From Ramlibacter pinisoli (GTDB taxonomy: Bacteria > Pseudomonadota > Gammaproteobacteria > Burkholderiales > Burkholderiaceae_C): DNA of 64,000 bases. The notes beneath the pieces were generated by a model that was not told the origin of the DNA, searched no databases, and was given only the letters and a program-made list of their open reading frames with translations. The stretch is taken from positions 682,001 to 746,000 of the forward strand of contig NZ_WSEL01000003.1 of the NCBI RefSeq assembly GCF_009758015.1. Reading direction: 5' to 3'. This document shows, one piece after another, positions 46,410 through 56,123 of the stretch (within the stretch, counting starts at the first letter, position 1; each line of letters starts with the position of its first letter). Both the position numbers and the translations under genes were made by a program.

Positions 46410-46457
46410 AGCGTTGAGTGTTGAGTGTTGGACGGCAGCCGCCCAGCGCTCAATGCT
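46410..46457 (+). repeat. Intergenic hairpin before eno with TTGAGTG-like short repeats
   Basis: The RNA could form a 13-pair stem (46410-46422 with 46445-46457), three of the pairs G-U, around a 22-base loop. The left side also holds the heptamer GTTGAGT twice in tandem. It could be a terminator-like or stabilising element, or a dispersed repeat. No T-run follows. Confidence 0.5.
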
Positions 46458-46459
46458 GA

Positions 46460-47764
<1,305 letters not shown>

Positions 47765-47777
47765 CAGGCACCTGCCC

Positions 47778-48059
47778 ATGGGCTCGCGCCTCGTCCCCGT
47801 CATGCTCCTGGGCCTGCTCGCGGTGGTCCACGCGCAGCTGTGGGTGGGACGCGGCAGCGTGGGCAGCGTGGGCGAGATGCAGCGCAAGCTGGAGCAGCAG
47901 AAGGCGGCCAACGCCCAGGCCCAGCAGGCCAACGACCGGCTGGCCGCCGAGGTGCGCGACCTCAAGGAAGGCCTGGAAATGGTCGAGGAGAAGGCGCGCC
48001 TCGAGTTGGGCATGGTCAAGCCCAACGAGATCTACGTGAACATCGTCGCGCCCAAGTGA
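47778..48059 (+). CDS. ftsB: Cell division protein FtsB
   Basis: A 93-aa bitopic protein. A short cytoplasmic start is followed by one membrane helix (VPVMLLGLLAVVHAQLWVG) and a periplasmic coiled coil (EMQRKLEQQKAANAQAQQ..LKEGLEMVEEKARLELGM), ending with MVKPNEIYV, the usual FtsB tail. It forms the FtsQLB complex at the division site and signals septal wall synthesis. The position after eno confirms the call. The stop overlaps the following gene as GTGA. Confidence 0.95.
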   Translation: MGSRLVPVMLLGLLAVVHAQLWVGRGSVGSVGEMQRKLEQQKAANAQAQQANDRLAAEVRDLKEGLEMVEEKARLELGMVKPNEIYVNIVAPK

Positions 48060-48682
48060 GGATCGCCCTGCTCGGGGCCGAGGGCACCGGCAAGACGACC
48101 CTCGGCGCCTCCCTGGCCCAGGCCTTGCGCGCACAGGGCCAGCGGGTCACGCTGGTGCCCGAGTTGCTGCGAGACTGGTCCGCACGCCAGGGCCGCGCGG
48201 CCCGGCCCGAGGACCCGCTTCTCATCGCACGCGAGCAGGAGCGGCAGGTCGATGCCGCGGCAGGGGCCGGCATCGTCATCGCCGACACCACGGCGCTCAT
48301 GGTGGCGATCCACGGCGCCGCATTCGACCAGGACAGCGAGCTGTACCGCTTCGCGATCGGGCGCCAGCGCAGCTACGACCTCACCCTGGTCGCCGGCCTC
48401 GACCTGCCATGGGCGCCGGACAGCCCGCGGCGCAGTCCCCGCGATCGCGAGTCGGTGGACGCCCTGGTCCGCGCGACCCTGTCCGGGGCCGGCATCGGCT
48501 ACCGGGTGGTCTACGGCCGCGGCGAGGAGCGGCTGCGCCATGCGCTGGCGCCGGTGCTCGAGCTGCTGGACCGCAGGCCCGCGCTGCCCGAGCGTGAACG
48601 CCGCTGGCAATGGGCGTGCGACCGCTGCAGCGACCCCGAATGCGAGCACCGGCTGTTCACCGGGCTGCGCCCGGCCGCCTGA
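48056..48682 (+). CDS. P-loop ATPase/kinase, NadR-like
   Basis: A 208-aa protein with Walker A LLGAEGTGKTTLGASLA at the N-terminus, a VPELLRDW segment, IVIADTTALMVA (Walker B-like) and a lid with basic residues (RRSPRDRESV). This resembles the ribosylnicotinamide kinase part of NadR and AAA_28-type kinases. Unusually, the C-terminus has a Cys cluster (ACDRCSDPECEHRLF) that could bind zinc. The GTG start is decided by the GTGA overlap with ftsB. Substrate not proven; NAD salvage or a nucleoside kinase is possible. It ends one base before the convergent hslO. Confidence 0.75.
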   Translation: MRIALLGAEGTGKTTLGASLAQALRAQGQRVTLVPELLRDWSARQGRAARPEDPLLIAREQERQVDAAAGAGIVIADTTALMVAIHGAAFDQDSELYRFAIGRQRSYDLTLVAGLDLPWAPDSPRRSPRDRESVDALVRATLSGAGIGYRVVYGRGEERLRHALAPVLELLDRRPALPERERRWQWACDRCSDPECEHRLFTGLRPAA

Positions 48683-48683
48683 C

Positions 48684-49661
48684 TCACTGCACCGAGGTCG
48701 TCACGGGCGGCTGGTCGCCGGGCGAGGTGAACAGCTGCGCGGCATCCACCGCGTCGAAGCGGTACTGCTGGCCGCAGAAGTCGCAGCCCACCTCGATCTG
48801 CCCCTGCTCGGCCAGGATGCTGTCGGCTTCCTCCTGGCCGAGGCCCCGGATCATCGAGGCCACCCGGTCGCGGCTGCAGGTGCAGGCGAAGCGCGGCTGC
48901 TGGGGCGGAAAGCGCAGCACCTTCTCCTCCCAGAACAGGCGCCGCAGGATGGTGTCGGCGTCCAGTTCCAGCAGCTCCTCGCGCTTGAGGCTGGCGGCCA
49001 GGATGGCGATGCGGTTGTAGTGCTCGTTCAGGCCGATCTCGTCCTCGTTGGCCCTGGAGACCATCGAGCCCTGCAGGTTGCCCTCGCCTTCCAGCGGCAG
49101 GCGCTGGATCAGCAGGCCGGCCGCCACCTTGCCGTCGGCCGCCAGCACCAGCGTGGTGTCGAGCTGCTCGGACTGCAGCATGTAGTGCTGCAGCACGTCC
49201 GACAGCTTGTCGAGCTTTTCGCGGCGGTCGCCGTGCAGCGGCACCACGCCCTGGTAGGGCTGCTGGCCGGGAAACTTGTCGCGCGGGTCGAGCGTGATGG
49301 CGCAGCGGCCGTGGTTGTGCACGTTCACCAGGTCGGGCAGCCGGTCGGAGACGGCGACGTTGCCCACCACCTTGGCCGTGGCGCGCAGCGCCAGGTCGTG
49401 CTGCACCTCGACCACCGCCACCTTCACCGGGCCGTCGCCGAAGACCTGCAGCACCAGGGCGCCGTTGAACTTGATGTTGGATTGCATCAGCACGCCGGCC
49501 GCGGCCATCTCGCCCAGCAGCTCCGCCACCGGCGGAGGCCAGGCGCCGGTGCCGCTGTTGGCATGGCGCCGCGCCAGGATCTCGGTCCAGGCGTCGTCCA
49601 GGCGCACCAGTGCGCCGCGCACGGGCAGGCCATCGAAGAGGAACTTGTGGAGCTCGGACAT
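48684..49661 (-). CDS. hslO: Redox-regulated chaperone Hsp33
   Basis: A 325-aa chaperone activated by oxidation. The C-terminal redox switch has the four zinc-binding cysteines in FACTCSRDR and VGCDFCGQQY. The start SELHKFLFDGLPVRGALVRL is the usual N-terminus. It holds unfolding proteins during oxidative stress. MSELHKF at 49661 is chosen over a longer frame. The gamma-carbonic-anhydrase-like gene lies 35 bases upstream on the same strand, so both may share a transcript. Confidence 0.95.
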   Translation of the reverse strand: MSELHKFLFDGLPVRGALVRLDDAWTEILARRHANSGTGAWPPPVAELLGEMAAAGVLMQSNIKFNGALVLQVFGDGPVKVAVVEVQHDLALRATAKVVGNVAVSDRLPDLVNVHNHGRCAITLDPRDKFPGQQPYQGVVPLHGDRREKLDKLSDVLQHYMLQSEQLDTTLVLAADGKVAAGLLIQRLPLEGEGNLQGSMVSRANEDEIGLNEHYNRIAILAASLKREELLELDADTILRRLFWEEKVLRFPPQQPRFACTCSRDRVASMIRGLGQEEADSILAEQGQIEVGCDFCGQQYRFDAVDAAQLFTSPGDQPPVTTSVQ

Positions 49662-49696
49662 GGAAACCGGGAACCCAAAGCTCTCCCAGATGGCGC

Positions 49697-50221
49697 TCAG
49701 GCGACCTTCTTCAAGCCCTTGGCGAAGCGGGCGGCGTTGGCCACGTAATGGTCGGCGTTGCGCTTCATGGTGGCGGCCGCCGAGTCGTCCAGCGTGCGCA
49801 CCACGCGCGCCGGCGAGCCGATGATCAGCGAGTTGTCCGGGAATTCCTTGTTCTCGGTCACCACGCTGCCGGCACCGACGATGCTGTTGCGGCCGATGCG
49901 CGCGCCGTTCAGGATGACGGACTGGTTGCCGATCAGGGCGCCGTCGGCGACGCTGCAGCCGTGCAGCATCACCTGGTGGCCCACGGTGACGCCGGCCCCG
50001 ATGACCAGCGGCTTGCCGGGATCGGCGTGCAGCACCGAGCCGTCCTGGATGTTGGTGCGGGCGCCCACCGTGATGTGCTCGCTGTCGCCGCGGATCACGG
50101 CGCCGAACCACACGCTGGCGTCGTCGCCCAGCTCCACATCGCCGATCACCGTGGCCGTCTCGGCCACCCAGGCGCCGCGGCCGAGCCGGGGTGTCTTGCC
50201 ATCGAGTTCGTAGATCGCCAT
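49697..50221 (-). CDS. Gamma-carbonic-anhydrase family protein (left-handed beta-helix)
   Basis: A 174-aa protein of hexapeptide repeats (VIGDVELGDDASVWFGAVIRGD, TNIQDGSVLHADPG, IGAGVTVGHQVMLHGC). The three histidines expected for the metal site of the YrdA/gamma-CA group are visible in VLHADPG and VGHQVMLHG. Many relatives bind metal but lack shown carbonic anhydrase activity. The promoter candidate TACAAT lies upstream, with a good AGGAA ribosome site. It is divergent from the DUF455 gene. Confidence 0.9.
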   Translation of the reverse strand: MAIYELDGKTPRLGRGAWVAETATVIGDVELGDDASVWFGAVIRGDSEHITVGARTNIQDGSVLHADPGKPLVIGAGVTVGHQVMLHGCSVADGALIGNQSVILNGARIGRNSIVGAGSVVTENKEFPDNSLIIGSPARVVRTLDDSAAATMKRNADHYVANAARFAKGLKKVA

Positions 50222-50247
50222 CTCGTTCCTGCGCAAAGAAAAAAGGC

Positions 50248-50253
50248 ATTGTA
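50248..50253 (-). promoter_or_regulatory. TACAAT -10-like hexamer for the gamma-CA/hslO pair
   Basis: On the minus strand TACAAT lies 26 bases before the ATG at 50221, leaving room for a short leader with an AGGAA ribosome site. It is an ordinary leadered arrangement, in contrast to the opposite gene. Confidence 0.4.
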
Positions 50254-50265
50254 GGGAGGGCGTCC

Positions 50266-50304
50266 GGTGTGCGCTGCTGCACACCTGCTGTCCGGCCAGC
50301 AGGT
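50266..50304. promoter_or_regulatory. Two adjoining dyads in a divergent promoter region
   Basis: GGTGTGC-6-GCACACC (50266-50285) and ACCTGCTG-6-CAGCAGGT (50283-50304) are both perfect and share three bases. They lie upstream of the -10 of the gamma-CA gene. They may be operators for a dimeric regulator or alternative hairpins. Confidence 0.4.
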
Positions 50305-50385
50305 CGACAGGGCATCGGCAGGACGCTCGGCAGGCACCGGGCGGGCCGGCGGGCGGTTCGCGGCCGGAACTGCCCCGCCGCTTCC

Positions 50386-50391
50386 TACAAT
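50386..50391 (+). promoter_or_regulatory. TACAAT -10-like hexamer before the DUF455 gene
   Basis: TACAAT ends seven bases before the ATG at 50399, so transcription would start at the start codon. An ATG at 50390 overlaps the hexamer and is therefore unlikely to be used. Confidence 0.4.
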
Positions 50392-50398
50392 GCGGCGG

Positions 50399-51190
50399 AT
50401 GGAGCTCCGCCAGCTGGCGCTGGACGCCTTGTGCCTGGCCGATCCGGCCGCCAAGGTCGTCGCGGCACTCGCGCTGCGCCCGCAAGCCGCGGGCCTGCCG
50501 ATCGCCGCGGCCGCGCCGCCCCCCGTCCTGCCGATCCCCGGCCGCCCCGCCCGGCCGGCGCTCGTGCATCCGGCACGGGTGCCGCGCCGCTCGCCGTTCA
50601 AGCCGGAAGGCCTGGCGGCCCTGCTGCACGCCATCGCGCACATCGAGTTCAACGCGATCAACCTGGCGCTGGACGCCGCCTGGCGCTTCGACGGCATGCC
50701 GCGCGCCTTCCACGAGCAGTGGCTGCGCGTGGCCGCGGAAGAGGCGTTCCACTTCACCCTGTTGCGCGACCACCTGGCAGCGCTCGGCCACGGCTACGGC
50801 GACTTCCCGGCGCACGACAACCTGTGGTCGATGTGCGAGAAGACCGCCGGCGATGTCGTGGCGCGCATGGCGCTGGTGCCGCGCACGCTGGAGGCGCGCG
50901 GTCTGGACGCCACGCCGCAGATCCAGGACAAGCTGCGTGCCGTCGGCTCGCCGGCCGCCGTCCGCGCGGTCGAGATCCTGGACGTGATCCTGCGCGACGA
51001 GGTCGGCCACGTGGCGATCGGCAACCATTGGTACCGCTGGCTGTGCGAGCGCGACGGTGTCGATCCGGTAGCGCACTATCCCGTGCTGGTGGAGCGCTAC
51101 AAGGCGCCGCGCCTGCACCCGCCGTTCAACCTGGAGGCCCGCTCGCGCGCCGGCTTCTCCGACGACGAACTGGCCTGGCTGCAGGCCTAG
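50399..51190 (+). CDS. DUF455 ferritin-like protein (COG2833)
   Basis: A 263-aa helical protein. The conserved metal-type residues of ferritin-like folds are seen in HIEFNAINLALD, AEEAFHFTLLRDHL and RDEVGHVAIGNHW. The first 60 residues are a family-specific N-terminal part (ELRQLALDALCLADPAAKV). The family may be a di-iron oxidase or tRNA-modifying MiaE-like enzyme, but no reaction is known to me. MELRQLA is the start; the frame continues 44 codons upstream over the promoter region. It is transcribed divergently from the gamma-CA gene and ends nine bases before a convergent protease gene. Confidence 0.88.
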   Translation: MELRQLALDALCLADPAAKVVAALALRPQAAGLPIAAAAPPPVLPIPGRPARPALVHPARVPRRSPFKPEGLAALLHAIAHIEFNAINLALDAAWRFDGMPRAFHEQWLRVAAEEAFHFTLLRDHLAALGHGYGDFPAHDNLWSMCEKTAGDVVARMALVPRTLEARGLDATPQIQDKLRAVGSPAAVRAVEILDVILRDEVGHVAIGNHWYRWLCERDGVDPVAHYPVLVERYKAPRLHPPFNLEARSRAGFSDDELAWLQA

Positions 51191-51198
51191 GGCAGGCC

Positions 51199-51918
51199 TC
51201 AGGCGGTGAGCGTGCGCAGGATGTCGGCGTACCAGGCGCAGTTCAGGCCCAGCGTGTCGTCGACGCCCTGCTCCCGGGTGCGCATGTCGAGGCGGGCCGA
51301 ATGGATGCCCAGCAGCTTCCAGGGCAGGGCCGGATCGCCGTCCGGATCGCGCAACGCCACCGGCGCGCCGCTCGCCCCGCGGTGCATGCGCGCATCGGTG
51401 AGGAAGTAACCCTGGCCCTGGAAGCGCACCCCGAACGCGGAGGCGACGACGGCCTCGCGCGCCACCGCCAGGTTGTGCACGGTGTCGAAGAAGCCCAGCG
51501 GGTAGCCGACGATCAGCAGCGGCGCGCCCAGGCCGATCGCCTCCAGTTCGTCCTGCAGGTGGGCCGGCGTGAACGAGCGCAGCACGGTGCCCAGGGGCAG
51601 CGTGGCACGATCGAGTTCCAGCACGCCGACGTCGACCTCCCCGCCCGAGTCCCGGGCCTGCCGCCACAGGCTCATGCCGTTCCGGTACAGCGGCAGCGAC
51701 AGGACGGCCGTGCGCGTGAGGTCGACCGCGTCGGTGTGCAGCCTGAGCTCCAGCCGGTCGGGATGGTGGCCGCTCGGCTCGTCCGCGAACACATGCCGGC
51801 CCGTCACCAGGAACAGCCGGTCGGCACGCTCGAAGAAGAAGCCGGTGGCCGCCGTCAGCGCAAACCCGCCGACGAAGGTCGAGACCCGGACGACGGCCAG
51901 CAGAAGGGGTTCGATCAT
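51199..51918 (-). CDS. Trypsin-like serine protease domain protein
   Basis: A 239-aa protein with chymotrypsin fold. The catalytic set appears to be His in LVTGRHVF, Asp in GGEVDVGVLEL and Ser in RMHRGASGAPV. No signal peptide is visible; the protease fold starts about residue 8, so it may act in the cytoplasm. The tail GIHSARLD..LGLNCAWYADILRTL is typical of stand-alone bacterial members. The ATG overlaps the MFS stop as ATGA; the last gene of the operon. Its substrate is unknown. Confidence 0.8.
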   Translation of the reverse strand: MIEPLLLAVVRVSTFVGGFALTAATGFFFERADRLFLVTGRHVFADEPSGHHPDRLELRLHTDAVDLTRTAVLSLPLYRNGMSLWRQARDSGGEVDVGVLELDRATLPLGTVLRSFTPAHLQDELEAIGLGAPLLIVGYPLGFFDTVHNLAVAREAVVASAFGVRFQGQGYFLTDARMHRGASGAPVALRDPDGDPALPWKLLGIHSARLDMRTREQGVDDTLGLNCAWYADILRTLTA

Positions 51919-53162
51919 GGGTGCAGGGTCCTCGGGGTGGGAGCGGGTAGCAGCACGAAGGCCAGGGCGGCGAGCGCCAGCAGGCCTGCGATCGCCGCCA
52001 TCACGGCCGCATAGCGGTCCAGGCCCAGGCCCGGCGCCGCGGTGGCGACCAGCCCGGTCAGCCACTGCACCAGCCCCACGCCCAAAAACATGGCCATGGT
52101 GAACACCGCCATGGCGCGTCCGGTCATGGCGGCAGGATAGGCTGAACGCACGTCCGAATACTGCAGCACGATGTAGCCCGACACCAGGCTCATCGCGAGG
52201 CTCAGCGCCACGTCCACGGCCGCGCTGCGGCTGGCGGCGATCACGCCATAGAGGACGGCGACCAGCAGGGTGAAGCCGGTGATCCAGCGGCGGCGGGTCC
52301 GGTCACCGGGATCGAGCCGGCCGAACAGCGGCGGCCCGAGCATGCCGACGACCGACACGGCCAGGGCCACGTTGCCGGCCTGCAGCAGCGTGAAGCCGTG
52401 CCGGTCGACCAGCAGCGGCCCCAGCCACAGGCCGCGCAGGGACAGGAACGAAGCGTAGGTGAAGCTGGCCAGCACCACGATGCCCCAGGTGTGGCGCAGC
52501 GAGAACAGGGCCCCGTAGCCGCGCAGCGCGCCCAGCACGCCGGGCCGGGCCGCCGCCGGCCCGGGCGCCGGTGCCTCGCGCACCACCAGCAGGATCGCCA
52601 GCCAGGCCAGTGCGGCGCCGCCCGCCAGCACCAGGAAGCCGGCGCGCCACGACACCTGCTCGACCACCCAGGCCAGCGGCGTGCCGGTGAGCAGCAGGCC
52701 GGCCGATCCCAGGCCCATGGCGGCGCCGGACACCGCCGCGAAGCGGTCGGCCGGGAAGCGCCGGGCGATGAACACGGTGCAGGCCAGGAAGGCCGGCGCG
52801 CAGCCGATGCCGATGACGACCTGCGCCAGCAGCAGTTGCCCATAGTCATGCGCCGTGGCAGCCAGCAGCGCCCCGACCGCGGCCAGCGGGAACGCGGCCA
52901 GCACGGTGCGGCGCGGTCCCCAGACATCGATGCCCATGCCCATCACCAGCTGCAACGCGCCGAAGGCCAGGTGGAAGGCGCCCGCGAACAGGCCCAGCTC
53001 GCGCGGGGTGAAGCCGAATTCCTGCTGCAGCGGCGGCGCCAGGATGGCGGCCACGGTGCGGAAGGCCTGGCTGAGCGCGAAGCCGCCGATCAGGGCCAGC
53101 AACATCACCCACGCGCTGCGGGTGGCTGGAGCTGGCGCTGGCACGGACGGCGCGACGCCCAC
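51915..53162 (-). CDS. MFS transporter
   Basis: A 415-aa, 12-helix major facilitator. A 15-residue Pro/Ala-rich N-terminus precedes helix 1 (WVMLLALIGGFALSQAF). The MFS loop is GMGIDVWGPRRTVLAAFPL, followed by APAFLACTVFIARRFPADRFAAV. The substrate cannot be told. GTG at 53162 lies directly after the dehydratase stop. It overlaps the protease gene, which is an uncommon partner. Confidence 0.88.
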   Translation of the reverse strand: MGVAPSVPAPAPATRSAWVMLLALIGGFALSQAFRTVAAILAPPLQQEFGFTPRELGLFAGAFHLAFGALQLVMGMGIDVWGPRRTVLAAFPLAAVGALLAATAHDYGQLLLAQVVIGIGCAPAFLACTVFIARRFPADRFAAVSGAAMGLGSAGLLLTGTPLAWVVEQVSWRAGFLVLAGGAALAWLAILLVVREAPAPGPAAARPGVLGALRGYGALFSLRHTWGIVVLASFTYASFLSLRGLWLGPLLVDRHGFTLLQAGNVALAVSVVGMLGPPLFGRLDPGDRTRRRWITGFTLLVAVLYGVIAASRSAAVDVALSLAMSLVSGYIVLQYSDVRSAYPAAMTGRAMAVFTMAMFLGVGLVQWLTGLVATAAPGLGLDRYAAVMAAIAGLLALAALAFVLLPAPTPRTLHP

Positions 53163-54131
53163 TCAGTCCACGCGCTCGGCGCCGGTCAGCAGCGCAATGA
53201 AACGGTCGGTGCCGACGTTGCCGCCCGACAGGGTGACGCCGACACGCAGGCCGCGGAAGCGCTCGCGGTGGTGCATCAGGGCCGCCAGCGCACAGGCGCC
53301 CGACGGCTCCAGCACGACCTTCATCCGCTCGAATGCGAAACGCATCGCCTCGACGACGACCGGGTCGGGCACCGTGAGCACGTCCTCGACCAGCTCGCGG
53401 ATGACGGCGAAGGTGTGCTGGCCGACCGCCTGGGTCTGCTGGCCGTCGCAGATGGTGCGCGGGACGTCGATCGACACGATGCGCCCGGCGCGCAGCGACT
53501 GTCGCATGTCGTCGCCCCGCTCGGGCTCGGCGCCGAACAGCCGGATGCCGGGCAACAGGTGGCGCGCCGCCACGGCGCAGCCGGAGAGGAAGCCGCCGCC
53601 ACCGGCACAGACGATGAGCGCGTCGAGCGTGCCCACGTCCTGCACCAGTTCGAGCGCCGCCGTGCCCTGCCCGGCCATGACCCGCAGGTCGTCGAACGGC
53701 GGGATGAGGTTGGCGCCCTGCTCGTCGACCAGGCGCGCGGCGATGGCGGCCCGGTCTTCCTTGTAGCGGTCGTAGATCACCACTTCGGCACCGTAGCCGC
53801 GCGTGGCGGCCAGCTTGAGCGCCGGCGCGTCGTGCGGCATGACGATGGTGGCGCGGCAGCCGTGCAGCTGGGCCGCCAGCGCCACCGCCTGCGCATGGTT
53901 GCCGGAGGAGAACGCGACCACGCCGCGTGCCCGCTCGGCGTCGGTCAGGGAGTTGACCGCGTTGTAGCCGCCGCGGAACTTGAAGGCGCCCATGCGCTGC
54001 AGGTTCTCGGCCTTCAGGAACGCCTGCGCCCCGAGCAGGCCGTCGAGCGTGCGCGAGGTGAGCACGGGCGTGCGGTGGGCCGCGCCCTTCAGGCGGGCGG
54101 CGGCGGCTTCGATGGCATCGAACTGCAGCAT
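53163..54131 (-). CDS. Threonine/serine dehydratase family PLP enzyme
   Basis: A 322-aa fold-type II PLP enzyme. The Schiff-base lysine is in GAFKFRGGYNAV, the substrate loop SSGNHAQAVALA, and the phosphate loop CAGGGGFLSGC. There is no C-terminal ACT domain, so it is of the catabolic or serine-racemase-like type (threonine, serine or hydroxyaspartate as substrate). A GAGGAG ribosome site precedes the ATG. It lies 11 bases after a Bug receptor gene and is directly followed by an MFS gene: probably uptake and breakdown of an amino or organic acid. Confidence 0.9.
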   Translation of the reverse strand: MLQFDAIEAAAARLKGAAHRTPVLTSRTLDGLLGAQAFLKAENLQRMGAFKFRGGYNAVNSLTDAERARGVVAFSSGNHAQAVALAAQLHGCRATIVMPHDAPALKLAATRGYGAEVVIYDRYKEDRAAIAARLVDEQGANLIPPFDDLRVMAGQGTAALELVQDVGTLDALIVCAGGGGFLSGCAVAARHLLPGIRLFGAEPERGDDMRQSLRAGRIVSIDVPRTICDGQQTQAVGQHTFAVIRELVEDVLTVPDPVVVEAMRFAFERMKVVLEPSGACALAALMHHRERFRGLRVGVTLSGGNVGTDRFIALLTGAERVD

Positions 54132-54142
54132 GGAACTCCTCC

Positions 54143-55126
54143 TCACTCGGCCTTGATGCCGGCCGCCTGGATGATGCGCGCGTTGCTCTCGGACTCCTGC
54201 GCGATCTGGCGCGCGAACTCCGCGGCGCTGCCGCCGGTCGGCACGTTGTCGCTGGCCACCAGCCGGGCCCGCAGGTCCGGTGCCGCCAGGGCCTTGTTCA
54301 CCTCGGCATTCAGTCGCTCGACGACCGCCGCCGGCACGGCGGCCGGCGCGAACAGGCCAAAGCGCGAATCGAGGTTGGCCGCCGGGTAGCCCAGTTCGGC
54401 CAGCGTCGGGGCATCGGGAAAGCTCTCCAGCCGCGCCGGCGCGCCGACCGCCAGCAGCCGCAGCTTGCCGGCCTTCACGTGCTGCGTGATGGCCGGGCCG
54501 GCGTTGACCGACAGCACCTCGAACTGCCCCGACAGGGCATCGGTGATCTGCTGGCCGCCGCCCTTGTAGGGCACGTGCGTGATGTCCACCCTGGCCGCGG
54601 CCTTGAGCTGCTCCAGCATCACGTGGCCGAGCGAGGCCGGCCCCGAGGTCGCCCAGCGCACGCTGCCCGGCCTGGCCTTCGAGGCGGCGAGCAGCTCGCG
54701 CAGGTCGCGCGCCTGGGTCGCGCTGGTGGCCAGCAGCAGCACCGGCGAGTCCATCACGCTCACCACCGGCCGCAGGTCGCGTTGCGGGTCGAACGGCGAC
54801 TTGCCCAGGTGCGGGTTCAGCGTGAGCGGGCTGACCGCCGAGAAGCCGATGACGTGGCCGTCGGGCGCCGACTTGGCCACCGCATCGAGCCCGATGCTGC
54901 CGCTGGCGCCCGCCTTGTTCTCCACCACCACGGGCTGGCCCAGGGCCGGCCCGAGCCGGTCGGCGAGCGCGCGCGCCACGGTGTCGCTGACACCGCCGGC
55001 GGGATAGGCCACGACCAGGCGGATGGGTTTGCCGGGCCAAGTGGTCTGGGCTTGCAGCGGCAGGGCCAGGGAAGCCAGGCCGGCGAGGGTTGCCTGCACG
55101 GCGTGGCGGCGGGAAACGTCGGTCAT
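54143..55126 (-). CDS. Bug-family (TctC-like) periplasmic solute receptor
   Basis: A 327-aa receptor of the tripartite tricarboxylate transport group. The signal peptide has a twin-arginine-like start (VSRRHAVQA) and is cut near LQAQ. The mature part starts WPGKPIRLVVAYPAGGVSDTVAR, the family signature, then VVVENKAGASGSIG, SAPDGHVIG and ITHVPYKGGGQQITDAL. These bind carboxylates. No TctA or TctB membrane protein is in the window. It follows the second Bug gene by four bases. MTDVSRRH at 55126 is the start; a 37-codon extension overlaps that gene. Confidence 0.92.
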   Translation of the reverse strand: MTDVSRRHAVQATLAGLASLALPLQAQTTWPGKPIRLVVAYPAGGVSDTVARALADRLGPALGQPVVVENKAGASGSIGLDAVAKSAPDGHVIGFSAVSPLTLNPHLGKSPFDPQRDLRPVVSVMDSPVLLLATSATQARDLRELLAASKARPGSVRWATSGPASLGHVMLEQLKAAARVDITHVPYKGGGQQITDALSGQFEVLSVNAGPAITQHVKAGKLRLLAVGAPARLESFPDAPTLAELGYPAANLDSRFGLFAPAAVPAAVVERLNAEVNKALAAPDLRARLVASDNVPTGGSAAEFARQIAQESESNARIIQAAGIKAE

Positions 55127-55130
55127 GCGG

Positions 55131-56090
55131 TCAATCCAGTTGCAGCTTGCGCTCGCGAATGAGCTTGGCCCACTTCTCGTTCTCGGCCCGGACGAAGCCG
55201 GCGAACTCGGCGGGGCCGGCGGGGTGCACCTCGGCACCGGCGGCGGCGAACTTGGCGCGCACGTCGGGCTGGGCCAGCACCCTGGCCAGTTCGGTGGCCA
55301 GCCGGTCGACCACGTCGCGCGGCAGGCCGGCGGGGCCCACCAGCCCCTGGAAGCCGACCGACTCCATCGCGCCGAGGCCGAGTTCGCGCACCGTGGGGAC
55401 GTCGGGCAGTTGCGGATCGCGCGCCGGTCCGGTGACCGCCAGCGCCTTGAGCTTGCCGCCCTTGATCTGCGGCAGCAGGACGGTGCCGGCGTCGATCAGC
55501 AGCTGCGTCTGGCCGCCGATCAGGTCCTGCACGGCCGGCGCACTGCCCTTGTACGGCACGTGGGTGACGTCCAGGCCGGTCGCCTGGTTCATCAGCTCCC
55601 CGTTCAGGTGGGTCGACGTCCCGGCGCCGCCGGAGGCGAAGTTCACCTTGCCGGCATTGCCCTTGGCCCAGGCCACCCACTCCTTGAGGTCGCGGGCCGG
55701 ATGGTCGGGGCGCGTGACGGCGACGTAGCTGCCCTGGCTGATCTGGCCGATGTAGGTGAACTGCCGGACCGGGTCGTAAGGCTGCTTGGCCTGCAGGTAG
55801 GGCGCGATGGCGAACGGACCGGTGTTGGCCAGCAGCAGCGTGTAGCCGTCCGGCGCGGCCCGCGTGAGTTCGGCGGCGGCCAGCATGCCGCCGGCACCCG
55901 GCTTGTAGTCGACCACGATCTGCTGGCGCAGGGCTTCCTGCAGCGGGACCTGCACGGTGCGGGCGGCGAAGTCGATGCCGCCGCCGGGCGGGTAGCCGAC
56001 GATCAGGCGGATCGGTTTGCCGGGATAGCCCTGGGCGCAGGCCAGGCCGGCGAGGGCTGCCAGCGCGAGGCCGGCGACGAATCGCTTCAC
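55131..56090 (-). CDS. Bug-family (TctC-like) periplasmic solute receptor
   Basis: A 319-aa receptor similar to the next gene. The signal MKRFVAGLALAALAGLACAQ is Sec-type. Then come YPGKPIRLIVGYPPGGGIDF, IVVDYKPGAGGMLAA, AAPDGYTLLLANTG and VTHVPYKGSAPAVQDL. The ligand is probably an organic acid. It is divergent in detail from its neighbour, so it is an old tandem pair rather than a recent duplication. It lies 33 bases after xerD. Confidence 0.92.
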   Translation of the reverse strand: MKRFVAGLALAALAGLACAQGYPGKPIRLIVGYPPGGGIDFAARTVQVPLQEALRQQIVVDYKPGAGGMLAAAELTRAAPDGYTLLLANTGPFAIAPYLQAKQPYDPVRQFTYIGQISQGSYVAVTRPDHPARDLKEWVAWAKGNAGKVNFASGGAGTSTHLNGELMNQATGLDVTHVPYKGSAPAVQDLIGGQTQLLIDAGTVLLPQIKGGKLKALAVTGPARDPQLPDVPTVRELGLGAMESVGFQGLVGPAGLPRDVVDRLATELARVLAQPDVRAKFAAAGAEVHPAGPAEFAGFVRAENEKWAKLIRERKLQLD

Positions 56091-56123
56091 GGGTGTCTCT
56101 CTTCGGGGGGAGCGGGAACTTTA

